Assembly: GCF_003131185.1 (NCBI RefSeq)
Contig: NZ_QFFU01000008.1
Location: 62,001 to 126,000, forward strand
Direction of reading: 5' to 3'
DNA length: 64,000 bases
Origin: Pseudomonas ovata
GTDB taxonomy: Bacteria; Pseudomonadota; Gammaproteobacteria; Pseudomonadales; Pseudomonadaceae
Part shown: positions 61,401 to 64,000 of the stretch, in pieces
How positions within the stretch are numbered: the first letter of the stretch is position 1
Layout of the letters: the number at the start of each line of letters is the position of its first letter
Notes under the pieces: generated by a model
The model's database searches: none
What the model was told of the DNA's origin: nothing
The model's input: the letters and a program-made list of their open reading frames with translations, nothing else
Made by a program: the position numbers and the translations under genes

Positions 61401-64000
61401 CGCCAAAGGCATTGAGCCAGGCGCTGAGCACATGCAGGCTGGCCGCTTCGCGATCACCTTCGCTCAAGGCTTGCAGGGCCCGCGCGCTGTCGCGCAGGGT
61501 CAGGACGGCGCCGACGGCAAAGCTGGCGGGCGGGAACGGCAAGGTCACCGTCAAGGCAATCAGTTCAAGGGTGTTCCAGGTGATCCGGGCGATCAGGTCG
61601 CTGCGCCCGCTGACAGTGTCCTGCACATCCCGGATACGGCGTTCGAGGAGGTGATTGAAGCAAACCGCCTGCAGGTCTGCAAAAGGTTTGTCGGCCAGCG
61701 CAGGCGGCGGGCTGTTGTTGGTTTTTTTCAGGTCGATGAACCAGAAGGCCAGCGTCCTGTTCATCACTTGACGGCAGCGGTCCTTGTAGTAGTCGCTCAT
61801 GCCTGGGGCATGCAGGCTGTGCATGAATTGTCCATGCACGCGCCATTCGAGGCCGTCGGGTGCATTGGGGGTGTAAAGCAACGCCTGGTCCGGGGCGGTT
61901 TTGCCCGGCGGGCACAGGATGTAGCAGCCTTGCGCAGTTTCTCGCCGGGCCAGCGGAATGTCGATCGGCAAGAGCTGGTCGAGGGTTTTCAGTGCATCCC
62001 CCAGTGCCGGCACATCCGAAGCGATGAACGGGTTGTCGACCACAAACTGCAACGGGTAGACCGGGTAGCGCTGACGGCTTGCGGCGTCGCTGTTGTGCAT
62101 CTGATTGATCGACTGCTTCAGCCAGAGGTACTGGCTTTCGGACAACTGGCGCTTGAGGTGGCTGCGCAGGGCGGCGGCACGCATCTGCAGTTGCGTGATC
62201 AGCAGGCTCACCCGGCGCCGGTAGGCATAGCCCTCGCTCTGTGGGTCGAGCTGCGTCTGTCGGAGATGGGCAATCCAGGCATCGCTGCTCCAGGCGCCAC
62301 GCACGGAGGCGGCGACTTTTTCCGGGGTCAGGGGCGACAGGTCGACGCCAGCCGGGCCGCTGAACGTGGCCTGGGTGTCGGCGGTGGCCGTCAGCACCCC
62401 CAGGCTGTCGTCATAGCCGTCGCGCAGCATGCGCGTGTAGCTGAGGGTCTCCCTGGGGGAGGTGACGATGATCCGGTCCGGATCGACTGTGCCGTCGGGC
62501 ACGCCCAGCAGGGCGTTGATTCTGTCGCTGGCGTACTGGTGCACGAACGCCTCGTATTCGGGCGTGCGAGTGTGCCGTTGGGCCTGGTACTGGCGGGACA
62601 CGCCTTCGACCGCGTCTTCAAGCGCCAGCAGTTCGCATCGCTGGCTGGCGCTGGCGCGCACGTACCAGTCCGGGGTGTGCTGCTGGTGCTCGGCAAGCTT
62701 GAGCTGGACATGGGCGGTGGCCATGGCGTGCAGGGCATCGTTGAACCCGGGATGCTCGATAAACCCCAGGAAGTCTTCAGGTGCCAGGGGTTTGTCGCGC
62801 AGCGCCAGCAGTTGCCTGGCAAGGTCCGGACGCTGTAGCGGCGTGACCTGATCGAGCAGGTACTGGCTCTGCTGCACCACGGCCGTCCAGGCGACCAGTT
62901 CCTGGCGCACCTGGCGCTCGTTATTGAAACTGTACAGGGCCTGCCCGCCAGGATTATTCGGCGTCCACAGCAGCAGGCGCCCGGGGCTGCCGTCAGGCTT
63001 TTCCAGCGTCAGCAAGAGCATGTCGCTCATGAGCTGCCGGTTGTTCAGGCGCACCTGTCGCACACTTACGCGGGGCGCCTCGGGGTGGCCGAGCAAGCGG
63101 TCGGTGAAGGCAAAGTCGCCGGGCTGTATATGGCCCTGGTACAAGGCGCTGTAGGCGTGGACCAGCAATTGGCGGCGCAGCACTTCGCCGATCATGTCCT
63201 TGACGCTGGCGGTGCCGTACACCTGGCGTTGCCGCTCGCTGAACTGGATACGCAAGTCCAGCTCGGTGACCGTGGCGCCCAGCCATTGCGCGGTCAGCAA
63301 GGGGCAACTGACGCTCAGCGACTGGCCGTCCAGGCTGAAGTGCGTGCCGGTCAGCCAGTCCGATGACGGATCGAGGTCATGGCTGTGCAGGCCGTACAGC
63401 CCGACCTCGCTCAGGGTGCGACGGGTCTCGAAAGGCGCCTGGCCAAGCAGGCTGCGACGGCGGGTCGTGACGATCACCTGATCGGGATCCAGCGGGTAGC
63501 CCAGGTCATTGTGCAAGCGTTCGGTCAGGCGCAGGCGCGCAAAGGCCTGGGCTGAACTGCACCCTTGCATCAGGCTGCCCAAGGTCAGGCGCACCTGCTC
63601 GTAGGCCAGCAGGCTGTCCAGGTAGCGCTGGCGCTCTTCGGCGCTGGCGTAGCGCAGCCATTCAGGCACTTCCAGGGCCTGGCGACGTTGCTGCAACTCG
63701 CTTTCGCGGCGGTGCAGCATGGCCGCCGGGCCCAGCAAGCCGGGCATGGCCAGGGCCGTCTGGATGCCCAGTTGCCAACTGGCCAGGTCATGCTGGCGCA
63801 GGCGGGTGTCGTTGCAGGCGTAGGCGACATCCTGGTGCTGCTTGTCGAGCTGCTGGGCAATCGCATGTTCGAAGGGTGGCGCGACAAACGGTGCCAGAAT
63901 GAGATGGTCATCGGTGTAGGGTTCGGCGCTCAGGTCGGGGTCGGCTGCCAGTTGCCAGCCCAGGTCCTGATACGCCTGGCTCATGTTGCGCAGCAACGGC
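58408..64000 (-). CDS. Giant DUF6543/dermonecrotic-type toxin with two TIKI/EreA-like domains, 5' end outside the window
   Basis: At least 1863 residues are visible and the frame is open at the right edge, so the N-terminus is missing. The early part matches DUF6543, a dermonecrotic-toxin-like region of large Pseudomonas toxins (ASWQLGIQTALAMPGLLGPA, WLRYASAEERQRYLDSLLAYE). A hydrophobic middle segment (IALTVTLPFPPASFAVGAVLTL) could insert in a membrane. Near the C-terminus are two related ~200-residue domains. The first has VISETPASQASKQLLIEHMPRL (SETP at 60472) and LLDHKHAN. The second has LIIGEYHSSIASKQFIIDNL (GEYH at 59311-59322), LEHLQ, ALDC and VGETHAS. They resemble the PMT C2/TIKI/EreA superfamily. 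No export genes are nearby. Confidence 0.85.
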   Translation of the reverse strand, partial: PLLRNMSQAYQDLGWQLAADPDLSAEPYTDDHLILAPFVAPPFEHAIAQQLDKQHQDVAYACNDTRLRQHDLASWQLGIQTALAMPGLLGPAAMLHRRESELQQRRQALEVPEWLRYASAEERQRYLDSLLAYEQVRLTLGSLMQGCSSAQAFARLRLTERLHNDLGYPLDPDQVIVTTRRRSLLGQAPFETRRTLSEVGLYGLHSHDLDPSSDWLTGTHFSLDGQSLSVSCPLLTAQWLGATVTELDLRIQFSERQRQVYGTASVKDMIGEVLRRQLLVHAYSALYQGHIQPGDFAFTDRLLGHPEAPRVSVRQVRLNNRQLMSDMLLLTLEKPDGSPGRLLLWTPNNPGGQALYSFNNERQVRQELVAWTAVVQQSQYLLDQVTPLQRPDLARQLLALRDKPLAPEDFLGFIEHPGFNDALHAMATAHVQLKLAEHQQHTPDWYVRASASQRCELLALEDAVEGVSRQYQAQRHTRTPEYEAFVHQYASDRINALLGVPDGTVDPDRIIVTSPRETLSYTRMLRDGYDDSLGVLTATADTQATFSGPAGVDLSPLTPEKVAASVRGAWSSDAWIAHLRQTQLDPQSEGYAYRRRVSLLITQLQMRAAALRSHLKRQLSESQYLWLKQSINQMHNSDAASRQRYPVYPLQFVVDNPFIASDVPALGDALKTLDQLLPIDIPLARRETAQGCYILCPPGKTAPDQALLYTPNAPDGLEWRVHGQFMHSLHAPGMSDYYKDRCRQVMNRTLAFWFIDLKKTNNSPPPALADKPFADLQAVCFNHLLERRIRDVQDTVSGRSDLIARITWNTLELIALTVTLPFPPASFAVGAVLTLRDSARALQALSEGDREAASLHVLSAWLNAFGAAGDASTGLKGFGGLLQQLTDQGGHNPLLASVKQAQVSTVSRLHAGTHAPLRRAAGHDPYALLASGHFTQQEIAAFLRPRTPEAPRPVIRTTPQPNPAYVTRQSLDGTEPVSNGHAKGVTRLDGHYYISLEGNVYEVQFDAHRRLWQIIDPANPYAFYGKQPVYLTDSGQWRLLDSRGLRGGGGTRFEPLENEPATAGPSSAPLPSSSSAYELSEQWMQQLPGIVNRNWTLSVDVGMALPPEFFAPLLREGREVYARLREALRKDAAAFFEQPALAAKADLPELHEAMTADDLIKAAFSRSQGLVISETPASQASKQLLIEHMPRLAEQNVSVLYLEHLFTDQHLAKLRKYYALGKKSRTGSAELREHLYTLNKGALFNGSDSHDYYHLIKAAHRHGIEVRPFSSSVSYDFIDSTAPMDPTDLQRMSVFFGSRLIAADTAQVPGRRWVALLDHKHANLHHQVPGIAELHGALSIRVQDVASGQPLRIVRDLPGTGIDDSVSRGDFRLDMANPDIKPAIPVATPDIEAARPQALDLALAQLFKRQALRAQPESPGALLSQQLLENPGAHGFRLDDNGQWQRVAAADWPADLEPTALQRSLADPLYEVPTSHLDVAHELALFEHRGLHPLYGPHKKHQEPARRVFFRLRNRLQADARTLPQQPLRPRPTLPDVSGLNSQADLIDSLYAQTPALIIGEYHSSIASKQFIIDNLPHLSRRQVKTLYLEHLQADMHQLDLDLFAEKGLMSKRLLHYLKQMDRGFYTDPNGIYTFEQLVIKAREHGIEVRALDCMPSYYLRNMQVSHHHDRLFMMNFFASRTIRRHQELAGPHNWIALVGETHASTFETAVPGLAELEQGISLRVYDMPPGEHFGPAGDPGRMAGDELGKQRAFIRNDYALGLPTPHGPVDLADDLLTAAQAAPVERKLYRPGLFMIEGRDTAQPVIVHRSRQNLIERTPVLRNAEGRWYIDRQHWQRLHLRPFEDLPALVQALRDLQLVQVS

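Overview
This window looks like a chromosomal segment of a GC-rich fluorescent or putida-type Pseudomonas. The evidence is the conserved metK - transketolase - epd - pgk - fba block, a complete glycine betaine to glycine catabolic cluster (gbcAB, dgcAB, glyA-soxBDAG-purU-fdhA), ligB, creBC, a DUF6543-type giant toxin, and many Pseudomonas-style REP doublets (REPINs). No rRNA, tRNA or CRISPR array was seen.

Layout. (1) 1-6.85 kb is an accessory region, visibly more AT-rich. It holds the tail of an ArsN2-like acetyltransferase, a small protein followed by a sirtuin deacylase, a stand-alone GmrSD-like (DUF262/DUF1524) protein, a patch of decayed ~50-bp tandem repeats, and a translationally coupled pair: a NA37/NdpA-like nucleoid-associated protein and a large C-terminally membrane-anchored protein. 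The region ends inside a Na+/H+ antiporter gene whose 3' part is lost. (2) 7.9-13 kb carries core genes: DMT transporter, MAPEG, DUF1090, ligB, LysE exporter, kptA. (3) 13.1-22 kb is the SAM and central-carbon block. An ArsR-methyltransferase fusion regulator is co-directional with metK, and a 24-bp palindrome lies between the regulator and divergent tkt-epd-pgk. Three small lipoproteins and fba follow. (4) 22-24.7 kb holds exported small proteins and a hydrolase. (5) 24.9-54 kb is the betaine demethylation region. GbcAB removes the first methyl group, DgcAB with an ETF pair the second, and SoxBDAG the third. GlyA, PurU and FdhA process the released C1 units. The region also holds a chitinase, a chemoreceptor, a second ZapB-like/ZapA-like pair, threonine aldolase, a TraX-like protein and an alanine aminotransferase. 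(6) 54.3-58 kb carries an acyltransferase, an exported retropepsin-like protein and the CreBC two-component system. (7) 58.4 kb to the right edge is most of a giant secreted-type toxin on the minus strand, with two tandem TIKI/EreA-like domains.

The best candidates for something undescribed are three. First is the NA37 plus membrane protein operon (4024-6467), which sits beside a GmrSD-like gene and so may be a defence module. Second is the gene-free 34.5-35.2 kb stretch, where a ~170-bp repeat carries perfect DnaA boxes. Third is the toxin's pair of TIKI-like domains, one with intact and one with eroded catalytic motifs. Functional claims for these three are inference from sequence only.
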